From Nocardioides sp. (lineage in GTDB: Bacteria; Actinomycetota; Actinomycetes; Propionibacteriales; Nocardioidaceae), in NCBI GenBank assembly GCA_031177735.1, contig JAPSKJ010000003.1, positions 1-34,631 on the forward strand: a stretch of 34,631 bases of DNA, given 5' to 3'. Both the position numbers and the translations under genes were made by a program. Position 1 is the first letter of the stretch, and every line of letters starts with the position of its first letter. The notes under the pieces were generated by a model, which worked only from the letters and a program-made list of their open reading frames with translations, had not been told where the DNA came from and did no database searches. This document shows positions 16,181 to 25,549 of the stretch, piece after piece.

Positions 16181-16248
16181 CCGGTGCGCCGTCGCAACGG
16201 CGCACCGGAGGCGACAGCGGCGCACCGGAGGCGAGAGAGGCGCACCGG
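16181..16248. repeat. 12-bp hairpin running into a 20-bp tandem repeat
   Basis: CCGGTGCGCCGT and ACGGCGCACCGG form a perfect 12-bp stem with a CGCA loop (16181-16208). The right arm is also the start of a tandem array: GGCGCACCGGAGGCGA units begin at 16199 and 16219, and a third, truncated GGCGCACCGG begins at 16239, exactly 20 bp apart. It lies about 85-150 bp past the wzt stop, so it may end the exporter transcript, although no T-tract follows. The rest of 16101-16332 shows nothing I recognise. Confidence 0.7.
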
Positions 16249-16332
16249 TCGAATGAGGCCGCTAGGGCAGCGCGGACCGGACGCTGAGGCCCGTCCGCGG
16301 CGACGGACCTGACTACCGGGTGGAGCTGCCGC

Positions 16333-17133
16333 TCAGATGTCGGCGCCGAGCTCGTCGTCGGCCTCGGCGAGTCGCGAGCGCTTGCCGTCGGCCGGCTGCG
16401 GCTCGTCGTCCTCGTCGTACTTGAGGTAGTGGATGCCCTCGTCAACGTCGCCGTCGAAGCCGACCCGGCCGTTCTCGAGCACGATGACCCGGTCACACAT
16501 CCGCTGCACCGAGGCGGCGGCGTGGCTGACGTAGACGACCGTGCGGCCGCTGTCCCGGATCTCCTGCATCTTGGCCAAGCACTTGCGCTTGAACGGCTTG
16601 TCCCCCACCGCGAGCACCTCGTCGGCCAGGAAGATGTCGGAGTCGATGTGGACGGCGACGGAGAAGCCGAGCCGGGAGTACATCCCCGAGGAGTAGGTGC
16701 CGACCGGCGTGTTGAGGAAGCGGCCGATGTCGGCGAACTCGACGACGTCATCGAAGATCGCGTCGGTCTCCTTCTCCGACAGCCCCAGTACGGCGGCGTT
16801 GAGGTAGATGTTCTCCTTGCCGGTGAGCTGGGGATGGAAGCCCGCGCCGGTAGCGATCAGGCCGGCGATCCGGCCCCGGGTCAGCACCGATCCGGAGTCG
16901 GGCCGCATGGTGCCGTTGATCATCTTCAGCAGGGTGGACTTGCCGGAGCCGTTGAGGCCCATCAGGCCGACCGACTCGCCCTGCTCGATGGTGAAGGAGA
17001 CGTCGTCGACCGCCGTGAACCGGTTGCTCACCTCGCGGCCCTTGAGCATGGCCACCGTCATGTCCTTGAGGTTGCGGTGGTAGCGCAGGGTGAAGTTCTT
17101 GGTCGCGTGGTCAACCTGGACGGAGACGGTCAT
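16333..17133 (-). CDS. wzt: Polysaccharide ABC exporter, ATP-binding subunit (Wzt/TagH/RfbE type)
   Basis: A 266-residue ATPase of a lipid-linked polysaccharide exporter. Walker A is GLNGSGKST (59-67), the signature is the YSSGM variant (147-151) usual in the Wzt/TagH class instead of LSGGQ, Walker B ends in FLADEVLAVGD (168-178), and the switch histidine is H204. The long N-terminus before the first strand (FTLRYHRNLKDMTVAMLKGR) is also typical and contacts the permease. It lacks the C-terminal carbohydrate-binding domain of E. coli O9a Wzt. The acidic tail (DEDDEPQPADGK) looks disordered. Its ATG overlaps the permease stop by 1 nt. The adjacent glf/glfT2 genes suggest a galactofuranose polymer, as for Rv3781/Rv3783. 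Confidence 0.92.
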   Translation of the reverse strand: MTVSVQVDHATKNFTLRYHRNLKDMTVAMLKGREVSNRFTAVDDVSFTIEQGESVGLMGLNGSGKSTLLKMINGTMRPDSGSVLTRGRIAGLIATGAGFHPQLTGKENIYLNAAVLGLSEKETDAIFDDVVEFADIGRFLNTPVGTYSSGMYSRLGFSVAVHIDSDIFLADEVLAVGDKPFKRKCLAKMQEIRDSGRTVVYVSHAAASVQRMCDRVIVLENGRVGFDGDVDEGIHYLKYDEDDEPQPADGKRSRLAEADDELGADI

Positions 17134-18134
17134 CAGAGGCGCTCCGGGATCTTGGCCTCGAGCTTGGTGAACACCCACTGCGCGAAGGCGAGGAAGAGGA
17201 CGCCGGCGGCGAGCATGATCAGTCCGCGCTCGATCAGGTGGTCGGGCTGGGCGATGTCCAGCATCGTGCAGCCAGCCTTGGCGTGGATGTCCGCGCCTTC
17301 GGGGACGGGCAGCTCGCCCGGCGCGCACGCGCTGAGGGTGGGGATCCAGAACGCGTCCTGGAAGAGCAGCACGGCGTTCGCAATGGGATTGAGCAGGTAG
17401 TAGTCGACCAGGCCCGGGAACTGCACCACGATCATCGAGAACGGGTAGATCATCGGCACCCCGAAGCGCACGAAGTGCAGCATGATGCTCACCGCGCTGC
17501 CGAAGTCGCGGAAGTACACGTTGGCGACGCTGAACAGCAGCGCGAGCGCCGTGCCGAACAGCATCATCAGCAGGATCGCCAGCACCACTGCGAAGGCGCC
17601 GGTGAAGGACGGCACCCACCCGTAGAACGGCGCGACGATGAGCAAGATGACCATCTGCGGCACCACGTGCCACAGGGAGACGAGCATGGCGGCCACGGGG
17701 AACATCTCCCGTGGCATCGCCATCTTCTGCACCAGCGCCTTGTTGGACACGATCGAGCGCGTGCCGGCGCCGAAGGACTCGGTGAAGAAGTGGGTGATGA
17801 TGATCGCCGAGAAGATGTGGATCGCGAAGTTCTCCACACTGGCGTGCAGCATCAGGATGTAGCCCATCACGAACCAGTAGATGAAGAACTGGCTGAGCGG
17901 GTTGATGTAGGACCACAGGAATCCCAGGAACGAGCTCTGGTAGCGCGCCTGGATCTCCCGGCGCACCAGGATCCGCAGCAGGTAGCGGCGGCGGAACACC
18001 TCGAGCACGCCCTGGTTCGCGGACGGAGGCGCGAGCGGCGCGTCGACGACGCGGACCGCCCGCTGCGCCTCCGACGCCGGGGTGATGACCGCCGCGAGCT
18101 TGTTCGGGTTCTCCTCGGGATCGGTCTCAGGCAT
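17133..18134 (-). CDS. wzm: Polysaccharide ABC exporter, permease subunit (Wzm/TagG type)
   Basis: A 333-residue ABC-2 permease. After a ~45-residue cytoplasmic N-terminus comes the family's amphipathic segment RYLLRILVRREIQARYQSSFLGFLWSYINPL, then about six transmembrane helices. SNKALVQKMAMPREMFP and FRDFGSAVSIMLHF are classic Wzm landmarks. The loop before the last helix is enlarged and carries two cysteines (LSACAPGEL and AGCTML) on the predicted outer side. ATG 18134 overlaps the glfT2 stop by 8 nt; a GTG at 18146 is an alternative start. With Wzt it should flip undecaprenyl- or decaprenyl-linked glycan to the outer leaflet. Confidence 0.92.
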   Translation of the reverse strand: MPETDPEENPNKLAAVITPASEAQRAVRVVDAPLAPPSANQGVLEVFRRRYLLRILVRREIQARYQSSFLGFLWSYINPLSQFFIYWFVMGYILMLHASVENFAIHIFSAIIITHFFTESFGAGTRSIVSNKALVQKMAMPREMFPVAAMLVSLWHVVPQMVILLIVAPFYGWVPSFTGAFAVVLAILLMMLFGTALALLFSVANVYFRDFGSAVSIMLHFVRFGVPMIYPFSMIVVQFPGLVDYYLLNPIANAVLLFQDAFWIPTLSACAPGELPVPEGADIHAKAGCTMLDIAQPDHLIERGLIMLAAGVLFLAFAQWVFTKLEAKIPERL

Positions 18135-20193
18135 CGGCCGCCCCACTGCGTTCGTCCGGCGAGCCCGTCCACGGCTTGAACGTCTCGTCCCACGCCTCGG
18201 GCGAGGTGACCTCGCCCAGCTTGGCGCGGTAGAGCTCGGCCAGGCGCGGCCACTCGTTGCGCAGGCGCAGGTGGAGCTCGACGGTCTCCTTCATCAGGTC
18301 GCGGAACAGCTCGGGCTGCCGCTTGTAGAACGCCGCGGACTGACCATCGTTCATCGACACGACGACCGAGTCGTACTTGGTGATCCGGTACCACTGGGAG
18401 TCCATCGCCGGCAGCTCCGCCTCGGGGTACTCCCGGGAGAGCGGGCGGGGCTTCTTCAGCTGGCGCAGCGGCGCCTTCACCGCGGCGAGCAGCTGCGCGC
18501 CGCGACCGATGACGTCGTCATCGCCCTTGCCGCGCCGCGGGGGCTTCCAGCGCCGCACCGGCGGGAAGGCGTCACGGTCGCTCTCGAGCCGCGCGTCGTC
18601 GTACTTCTTGACGAGCGCCTTGACCTCGGCGAGCTTGGTCGGCAGGTCGGCGTGCAGCTTGTCGGGACCCTCGAGCACGTCGAGCAGCGCCTGGTGGCGG
18701 ATGAGCACGGTGGAGTACTGCATCGAGACCAGGTGCTTGACCTGGTGGTTGAAGCTCTCCTGGACCATCCGGCCGCCGCGCGGGTAGACCGAGTGCAGCA
18801 GCGCGGCGACGAAGCGATTGCGCTGGTGGAAGTAGGACTGCCAGTCGAGGGCGTCGTTCTTGTCGGTCCACGGGACGTGCCACACGGCGGCGCCCGGGAA
18901 GGTCACCGTCGGGTAGCCCGCCTTCTTGGCGCGCAGGCCGAACTCCGAGTCGTCCCACTTGAGGAACAGCGGCAGCGAGAGGCCGACCTCCTCGAGGACC
19001 TGCCGCGGGACCAGGCACATGAACCAGCCGTTGAAGTCGACGTCGATGCGCTTGTGCAGCCAGCGCGTGGAGCGCAGGTTGCGGGCACCGAAGTCCCAGT
19101 CACCGAACACGCCGGGGGCGGACTGCCACCAGAACCGCCACGGCTGCACGATCTCGCCGAAGCTGTGCATCCGCGCGCGCGCGAACAGGCTGAACATGTG
19201 GCCGCCGACGATCGTGGGTCGGCGGGCGAGGTCGCCGAACGTGATCGCCCGGATGATGCCCTCCGGCTCGCAGACGACGTCGTCGTCCATCATCATCGTG
19301 TACGTCGCCGTGCCCTTGCGCACCGACTCCAGCTGCCCGCGGGCGTAGCCGCCCGAGCCGCCGAGGTTGCCCTGCTCGATGATCTGGAGCAGGTCGCCGA
19401 GGCCCTCGCGGGCGGCGGGGAAGTCCGGGGAGTCGACGACCTTCTGGGTGCCCTGCTCCATCACGTAGACGGTGTCGAGATAGGGCTCGAGCTCCGGGAC
19501 CGCGAGCTGGCCGAGCAGCTTGGCGCAGAAGTCGGCACGGTTCATCGTCGTGATGGCGATGTCGACGGTGCCGTTGCGCTCGTTGCGCAGCTTCTCGACC
19601 GGGATGTCGGCGGTCCACTCGGCCGACTCGACGACGGCGTCCTCGTCACCGGCGGTGACGTTGTACCAGTACCAGCCGCCGTCGACGAACGGCTTGAGGG
19701 ACAGCTCGAAGCTGAACTCCCCCGCGGTCTCCTGGCCGGTGTCGGCCGAGTCCACCTGCTGCGAGCGGCCGTTGGCGGTGGACTTGTAGACGACCACCCG
19801 CGCGCCGCGGCCGGTGAGCCGCACGGTGAGCCGCACGGACTCGACCACGGTCCAGCGCCGCCAGTAGCTGGCCGGGAACGCGTTGAAGTAGGTGCCGAAG
19901 GAGACCCACTCCCCCGACGGGATGGTCACCGAGGTGCGGGAGAGGATCCGGTCGGGGTGCATGAGCTTGCCCGAGGAGACGTTCTGGCGCATCGCCGCGG
20001 TGTTGAGCTGCTGCGCGGTGCGGTTGGAGCCGACCTCGTACTTGTCCGCGTCGAGGATCGCCTTCTCGAGGTCGACGTAGAGCGGGAAGACCTCGGGGTC
20101 GCGGTCGGTCGGCAGGATCTGGCGCTGCAGCAGCTTGCGCACGGTGCCGGGCGCGCCCGCCGGCGTACTGGTCGCGGTCGTCGTGACGGTCAC
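18127..20193 (-). CDS. glfT2: Galactofuranosyltransferase, GlfT2-type polymerase
   Basis: A 688-residue protein with the GlfT2 layout. An N-terminal beta-sandwich (about 25-200) precedes a GT-A domain with ITTMNRADFC (214-223), EQGNLGGSGG (273-282), the metal-binding DDD (303-305), WDDSE (413-417, acceptor/base) and WHVPW (438-442). A helical C-terminal region from about 470 completes it. M. tuberculosis GlfT2 (Rv3808c, about 637 residues) alternates beta-1,5 and beta-1,6 Galf additions to build galactan, and the conserved motifs suggest the same chemistry. The GTG start overlaps the glf stop by 4 nt, mirroring glf-glfT2 in mycobacteria. The linkage pattern here is not known. Confidence 0.93.
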   Translation of the reverse strand: MTVTTTATSTPAGAPGTVRKLLQRQILPTDRDPEVFPLYVDLEKAILDADKYEVGSNRTAQQLNTAAMRQNVSSGKLMHPDRILSRTSVTIPSGEWVSFGTYFNAFPASYWRRWTVVESVRLTVRLTGRGARVVVYKSTANGRSQQVDSADTGQETAGEFSFELSLKPFVDGGWYWYNVTAGDEDAVVESAEWTADIPVEKLRNERNGTVDIAITTMNRADFCAKLLGQLAVPELEPYLDTVYVMEQGTQKVVDSPDFPAAREGLGDLLQIIEQGNLGGSGGYARGQLESVRKGTATYTMMMDDDVVCEPEGIIRAITFGDLARRPTIVGGHMFSLFARARMHSFGEIVQPWRFWWQSAPGVFGDWDFGARNLRSTRWLHKRIDVDFNGWFMCLVPRQVLEEVGLSLPLFLKWDDSEFGLRAKKAGYPTVTFPGAAVWHVPWTDKNDALDWQSYFHQRNRFVAALLHSVYPRGGRMVQESFNHQVKHLVSMQYSTVLIRHQALLDVLEGPDKLHADLPTKLAEVKALVKKYDDARLESDRDAFPPVRRWKPPRRGKGDDDVIGRGAQLLAAVKAPLRQLKKPRPLSREYPEAELPAMDSQWYRITKYDSVVVSMNDGQSAAFYKRQPELFRDLMKETVELHLRLRNEWPRLAELYRAKLGEVTSPEAWDETFKPWTGSPDERSGAADA

Positions 20194-21377
20194 TCGTCGA
20201 CACCTCCACTGGTGAGCGGGACCCCGTCACGGAAGTGCGGGACCAGCTTGTTCTCGAACATCGACAGCGCGGAGGCGATCGCCATGTGCATGTCGAGGTA
20301 CTTGTAGGTGCCCAGCCGGCCTCCGAAGAGGACCATGGGCTCCTTCTTGGCCAGGTCGCGGTACTCCAGCAGCTTCTCGCGGTCCTCGGCGGTGTTGATG
20401 GGGTAGTACGGCTCGTCGTCCTGGGTGGCGAAGCGGCTGTACTCGCGCACCACCAGCGTCTTGCCGGGGGTGTAGCTCGCCGCCCGCTCCGGGTGCAGGT
20501 GCTTGAACTCCAGCTCGCGGGTGAACGGGACCTCGGGGTCGTTGGCGTTCACCACGCCGGTGCCCTGGTAGTCGTCGACCTCGAGGACCTCCTGGACCAG
20601 GTCGACGGTGCGCCAGGAGAGCCGGCCGGCGCAGTTGTCGAAGTACTCATCGACCGGGCCGGTGTAGACGATCGGCACCCGCCCCTGGAACTCCGCGCGC
20701 TCGGCGGAGGTGAGGTAGTCGACGTCGAGCCGCACCTCGATGTTCGGGTGCTCGGCCATCCGGGTCAGCCACGCGGTGTAGCCGTCGACGGGCAGGCCCT
20801 CGTACTTGTCGTTGAAGTAGCGGTTGTCGAAGGTGTAGCGGACCGGGAGCCGGGTGATGATGTCCGGGCTCAGCTCCGTGGGGTCGGTCTGCCACTGCTT
20901 GGCGGTGTAGCCCTTGATGAAGGCCTCGTAGAGCGGCCGCCCGATCAGGCTGATCGCCTTCTCCTCGAGGTTGGTGGCCGCGGCGGTGTCGAACTCGGCC
21001 GCCTGCTCGGCGATCAGCGCGCGCGCCTCGTCGGGGGTGTGCGAGCGCCCGAAGAACTGGTTGATCAGCCCGAGGTTCATCGGCAGCGGGTAGACCTGGC
21101 CCTGGTACTTGCCGAACACGCGGTGCTGGTAGTTGGTGAACGCGGTGAACCGGTTGACGTACTCCCACACCTTCTCGTTGGAGGTGTGGAAGAGGTGGGT
21201 GCCGTACTTGTGCACCTCGATCCCCGTCTCCGGGTCGAACTCGCTGTAGGCGTTGCCACCCAGGTGGGCCCGCCGCTCCAGGACGAGGACCTTCAGGTCC
21301 AGCTCGGTTGCGCAGCGCTCGGCGATGGTGAGTCCGAAGAAGCCGGATCCGACCACCACAAGATCAGGTGTCGACAC
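20190..21377 (-). CDS. glf: UDP-galactopyranose mutase
   Basis: A 395-residue flavoenzyme that converts UDP-galactopyranose to UDP-galactofuranose. The FAD-binding GSGFFG (10-15), LERRAHLGGNAYSE (33-46), HKYGTHLFHT (56-65), the flexible substrate lid region near KGYTAKQWQTDP, and FGGRLGTYKYLDMHMAI near the C-terminus are all diagnostic. Length is typical of bacterial Glf. GTG 21377 has a TAGACT -10 8 nt upstream that overlaps the stop codon of the upstream glycosyltransferase, so glf can be transcribed from its own leaderless promoter. It leads glf-glfT2-wzm-wzt, four genes whose ends all overlap. Confidence 0.96.
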   Translation of the reverse strand: MSTPDLVVVGSGFFGLTIAERCATELDLKVLVLERRAHLGGNAYSEFDPETGIEVHKYGTHLFHTSNEKVWEYVNRFTAFTNYQHRVFGKYQGQVYPLPMNLGLINQFFGRSHTPDEARALIAEQAAEFDTAAATNLEEKAISLIGRPLYEAFIKGYTAKQWQTDPTELSPDIITRLPVRYTFDNRYFNDKYEGLPVDGYTAWLTRMAEHPNIEVRLDVDYLTSAERAEFQGRVPIVYTGPVDEYFDNCAGRLSWRTVDLVQEVLEVDDYQGTGVVNANDPEVPFTRELEFKHLHPERAASYTPGKTLVVREYSRFATQDDEPYYPINTAEDREKLLEYRDLAKKEPMVLFGGRLGTYKYLDMHMAIASALSMFENKLVPHFRDGVPLTSGGVDE

Positions 21378-21383
21378 GATCGG

Positions 21384-22298
21384 TCAGTCTACGGACGAGG
21401 CGGGCAGGTGCCGCATCCCCCGCGCGGCGCGTAGGGCGCGGATCACGTTGCGCGCCTCACTCCAGCGCCCCTCGCGGCCGCTGCGGAGCGGGCTGAGCAG
21501 CGCCACCACGAGCGCGATCAGCCAGGGCTTCGCCCGCACCAGCGCGTTCTCGCCGTAGCGGAAGTGCACCGCGAAGAGGTTGCGGTACATGTAGTAGCCC
21601 TTCCAGCCCGACAGGTCGTGCTGCTGGTCGAAGTCGAGCTGCCGGACGAGCACCGCGTCGCGCACCGCCCAGATCCGCGCCCCTGCCCGCCGGGCGCGCA
21701 GGGCGAAGTCGACGTCGTCGTAGAAGATGAAGAAGCTCGGGTCGGGCAGGCCGATCCGCTCGACGATGCCGCGCCGCACCATGAAGCCCTCGAAGGCGAC
21801 GTTCTCGACCTCGACCAGCTCGGGCATCGCCTCGCGCGATCCGTACGCCGTCTCGACCATGCCCGTCTTGGGGCGGATGGCCAGCGGGTTGGTGAGGTCG
21901 AACCGGGTCGCGGCCTTCTCGACCAGCCGCCCGCGGGTGTCCTCGCGCACCGCCATCAGGCAGTCCTGGTCGTAGGACATCAGCACGCCCAGGCAGGTCG
22001 GGTGCGGCACGACGTCGTCGTCCATCAGCCAGATCCGGTCGAAGCCCTGCTCGTAGGCGGTGCGCACGCCGAGGTGGAACCCGCCGGCGCCGCCGAGGTT
22101 CTCCTCGCTGCGCACGACCTGCAGCCCGGGAAGGGAGCTGCTCCCCAGCACCTCGGCGGTGTGGTCGGTGCTGGCGTTGTCCACCACGATCACCGCGTCG
22201 GCGGGACGCTCGAGCCGGCCCAGCCCCTCGAGCATGCTGCGCAGCAGGTCGGCGCGGTTGTAGGTGACGACCACCACCGCCACGGTCTCCAGCGTCAA
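21384..22298 (-). CDS. Family 2 glycosyltransferase (GlfT1/rhamnosyltransferase-like)
   Basis: A 304-residue GT-A enzyme: VAVVVVTYNRAD (6-17), VDNAST (39-44), ENLGGAGGFHLGV (66-78), WLMDDDVVPHP with the DDD metal site (93-95), and FFIFYDDVDFALRARRAG. The NLGGAGG-plus-DDD combination is shared with galactofuranosyltransferase GlfT1 and rhamnosyltransferase WbbL. It probably adds an early sugar to the lipid-linked acceptor. The start is a TTG at 22298 that overlaps the upstream stop (TTGA), with GAGAGG 9 nt before it; the next in-frame GTG would cut into the first strand of the fold. It is translationally coupled to the preceding GT2. Donor and acceptor are not provable from sequence. Confidence 0.88.
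   Translation of the reverse strand: MTLETVAVVVVTYNRADLLRSMLEGLGRLERPADAVIVVDNASTDHTAEVLGSSSLPGLQVVRSEENLGGAGGFHLGVRTAYEQGFDRIWLMDDDVVPHPTCLGVLMSYDQDCLMAVREDTRGRLVEKAATRFDLTNPLAIRPKTGMVETAYGSREAMPELVEVENVAFEGFMVRRGIVERIGLPDPSFFIFYDDVDFALRARRAGARIWAVRDAVLVRQLDFDQQHDLSGWKGYYMYRNLFAVHFRYGENALVRAKPWLIALVVALLSPLRSGREGRWSEARNVIRALRAARGMRHLPASSVD
21386..21391 (-). promoter_or_regulatory. -10 element TAGACT for leaderless glf
   Basis: TAGACT, 8 nt, then GTG 21377. The hexamer overlaps the TGA of the upstream glycosyltransferase gene, so the promoter sits entirely at the end of that gene. Confidence 0.58.
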
Positions 22299-23236
22299 CG
22301 CAGATACCTCTCGTGCCCGGTGAAGTCCCCCCGCAGCCCCGCGTAGGCCCCGCGTGCGCTCAGCGCCAGCCGGGCCGGCTCGGGCCGGGTGAACGTGTAG
22401 AACCACAGCGTCTTGACCAGGAAGAACATCACGTGCGGCCAGCCGCGGTAGGTGCGCAGGTTGACGGTGTTGTTGCGGGCCATGCAGTAGTGCTTCAGGT
22501 CGCTCGGGGTGTGGTTGTAGGTGGTGCGGCCGAACATCATCGGCGTGCCGAGGCTGCCGACCGACGGGTGCTGGAAGCGGGCGTCGACCACGGTGGCGAT
22601 CCGCGCTCCGGCGCGCTCGGCGCGCAGGCGGTACTCGTGGTCGTCGCCCCAGACGAAGAACTCCGCCCGTGGCACACCGATGCGCTCCACCAGCGCGCGG
22701 GTGACCAGCACGCCGTTGAACGGGATCACGATGTCCTCGAGAACGCCGTCGCGGGCGGCGGCGGCCACGTCGGCCATGCCGTGCACCACGCGGGTGCGGC
22801 CGGGGAGCCGGATCGGGAAGACCAGCCGGTCGGGGCGGTCCTCGTCGACGACGACCGGGCCCCAGAAGTCGAAGCCCTCGACGGCGAGCAGCCGGTCCAG
22901 GCAGTCCGGCTCGGGTACGCCGTCGTCGTCCATGAGCCAGACCAGGTCCGCCCCACGCTCGACCGCCCACGCGACGCCGGCGGCGAACCCGCCGGCCCCA
23001 CCGGTGTTGCTGGTCAGGGTGCGCGCGACGACGGGCACGCTCGGGTGGTCGTCACCGACGTTGCGATCGGCCAGACCGGTCAGCCACTCCCCCGTGCCGT
23101 CGGTGGAGGCGTTGTCGATCACCAGCACCTCGTCGAGCGCGTCGACCCCGTCGAGCCGCTCGAGCAGGCGCTGCAGCAGCGGGAGCCGGTTGAACGTGAC
23201 GACGACGGCGATGATCCTGCGGCTGCCGTCGGTCAC
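22295..23236 (-). CDS. Family 2 glycosyltransferase, GlfT1-like (candidate galactofuranosyltransferase)
   Basis: A 313-residue GT-A enzyme: IAVVVTFNRLP (9-19), VIDNASTDGTGEW, SNTGGAGGFAAGV (76-88), VWLMDDDGVPEP with DDD at 103-105, FFVWGDDHEYRLRAERAG, and a C-terminal basic/hydrophobic region (MARNNTVNLRTYRGW, FLVKTLWFYTF) that likely docks on the membrane. This is the closer of the two GT2 genes to mycobacterial GlfT1 (Rv3782), which adds the first two Galf residues. I placed the start at GTG 23236 because TAGGGT lies exactly 7 nt upstream; an ATG three codons earlier would sit within the spacer. It heads the glycan gene series. Confidence 0.88.
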   Translation of the reverse strand: MTDGSRRIIAVVVTFNRLPLLQRLLERLDGVDALDEVLVIDNASTDGTGEWLTGLADRNVGDDHPSVPVVARTLTSNTGGAGGFAAGVAWAVERGADLVWLMDDDGVPEPDCLDRLLAVEGFDFWGPVVVDEDRPDRLVFPIRLPGRTRVVHGMADVAAAARDGVLEDIVIPFNGVLVTRALVERIGVPRAEFFVWGDDHEYRLRAERAGARIATVVDARFQHPSVGSLGTPMMFGRTTYNHTPSDLKHYCMARNNTVNLRTYRGWPHVMFFLVKTLWFYTFTRPEPARLALSARGAYAGLRGDFTGHERYLR

Positions 23237-23243
23237 GGGCGCC

Positions 23244-23249
23244 ACCCTA
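23244..23249 (-). promoter_or_regulatory. -10 element TAGGGT for leaderless GlfT1-like gene
   Basis: TAGGGT, 7 nt, then GTG 23236. It is the most upstream promoter of the galactofuranose locus, in the 53-bp gap after the LCP stop. Confidence 0.66.
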
Positions 23250-23289
23250 ACCGCGTGCGGCCGGGTCGGCTCGCGCCGGCCCCGGCCGC

Positions 23290-24840
<1,551 letters not shown>

Positions 24841-24990
24841 CGAGTGCTACTCCTGCGGGGAAGATCAGGAAGGATGTGCCCCGCCAGTATCACCAGCCAC
24901 AGCAGCCACAGCGTGGAGCGACTCGCGGCGGCGTACCTGACATTTCCCACCGCGTCCCTGCGGAACAGGGGGAAGGAGCGGTCAGGCGCC

Positions 24991-25524
24991 TCAGCCGCGC
25001 CCCTGCTCGATCTCCGCCCGGCGGGCCAGGCGATGTGCGCGGCGGATCTGCGCCTCGCGATGACGCCGCTGGTCGGTCGGCGTCTCCACCCGCAGGGGCG
25101 GGATCGCCACCGGCCGTCGGTCCTCGTCGATGCGCACCATCACGAAGTACGCCGAGGCCACGTGCACGCGGGGCGCCTCGGGGTCGCTGTAGCTCTGCGC
25201 CTCGATCCTGACCCCGACCTCCATCGAGGTGCGCCCGACCCAGTTGACCTGCCCGAAGGTCTCGACCAGGTCGCCGACCCGCACGGGCGCCAGGAAGACC
25301 ATCTCGTCGACGGCGGCCGTGACGACGGGTCCGCCGCAGTGCCGGTGACCGACGGTGCCGGCGGTCGAGTCGGCGATCTTGACGATCTCACCGCCGTGGA
25401 TCGTGCCGAGCAGGTTCGCCTCGGTCGCCCGCATGATCTGGGCCAGGGTGACCCGGGAGTAGGCCGGCGTGCGCTCGCTCACGATGGCGGCGCCGCCGGC
25501 GGATGTCGCACCACGGTCGGTCAC
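24991..25524 (-). CDS. Acyl-CoA thioesterase, hotdog fold (YciA/ACOT type)
   Basis: A 177-residue hotdog-fold protein. TEANLLGTIHGGEIVKIADSTAG carries the N-x(4-5)-HGGE-x(4)-D catalytic pattern of acyl-CoA hydrolases, and VFLAPVRVGDLVETFGQVNWVGRTSMEVGV is the substrate-side strand pair. The C-terminus is a basic helical tail (RRHREAQIRRAHRLARRAE). It should hydrolyse medium- or long-chain acyl-CoA in the cytoplasm; chain length is not predictable. I chose GTG 25524 because TACCGT lies 7 nt upstream. An ATG at 25551 would lie upstream of that -10 and overlap the divergent gene's start. The 150 bp between this gene and the LCP gene hold a short CCCTG/CAGGG hairpin only. Confidence 0.88.
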   Translation of the reverse strand: MTDRGATSAGGAAIVSERTPAYSRVTLAQIMRATEANLLGTIHGGEIVKIADSTAGTVGHRHCGGPVVTAAVDEMVFLAPVRVGDLVETFGQVNWVGRTSMEVGVRIEAQSYSDPEAPRVHVASAYFVMVRIDEDRRPVAIPPLRVETPTDQRRHREAQIRRAHRLARRAEIEQGRG

Positions 25525-25531
25525 ACCCCGC

Positions 25532-25541
25532 ACGGTAGCGT
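25532..25541. promoter_or_regulatory. Symmetric bidirectional -10 element ANNNTANNNT
   Basis: ACGGTAGCGT reads TAGCGT on the plus strand (25536-25541, 8 nt before ATG 25550) and TACCGT on the minus strand (25537-25532, 7 nt before GTG 25524). The two -10 hexamers share the central TA, so one melted site can launch two leaderless messages, the thioesterase and the second LCP protein. Confidence 0.72.
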
Positions 25542-25549
25542 CTGGGCTC

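Noticed and set aside
18127..21377. Tight gene overlaps considered as a sign of recent horizontal transfer of the glycan locus
   Set aside because: Codon bias, the leaderless promoter style and GC content match the flanking core genes, and there are no tRNA, integrase or insertion-sequence boundaries.
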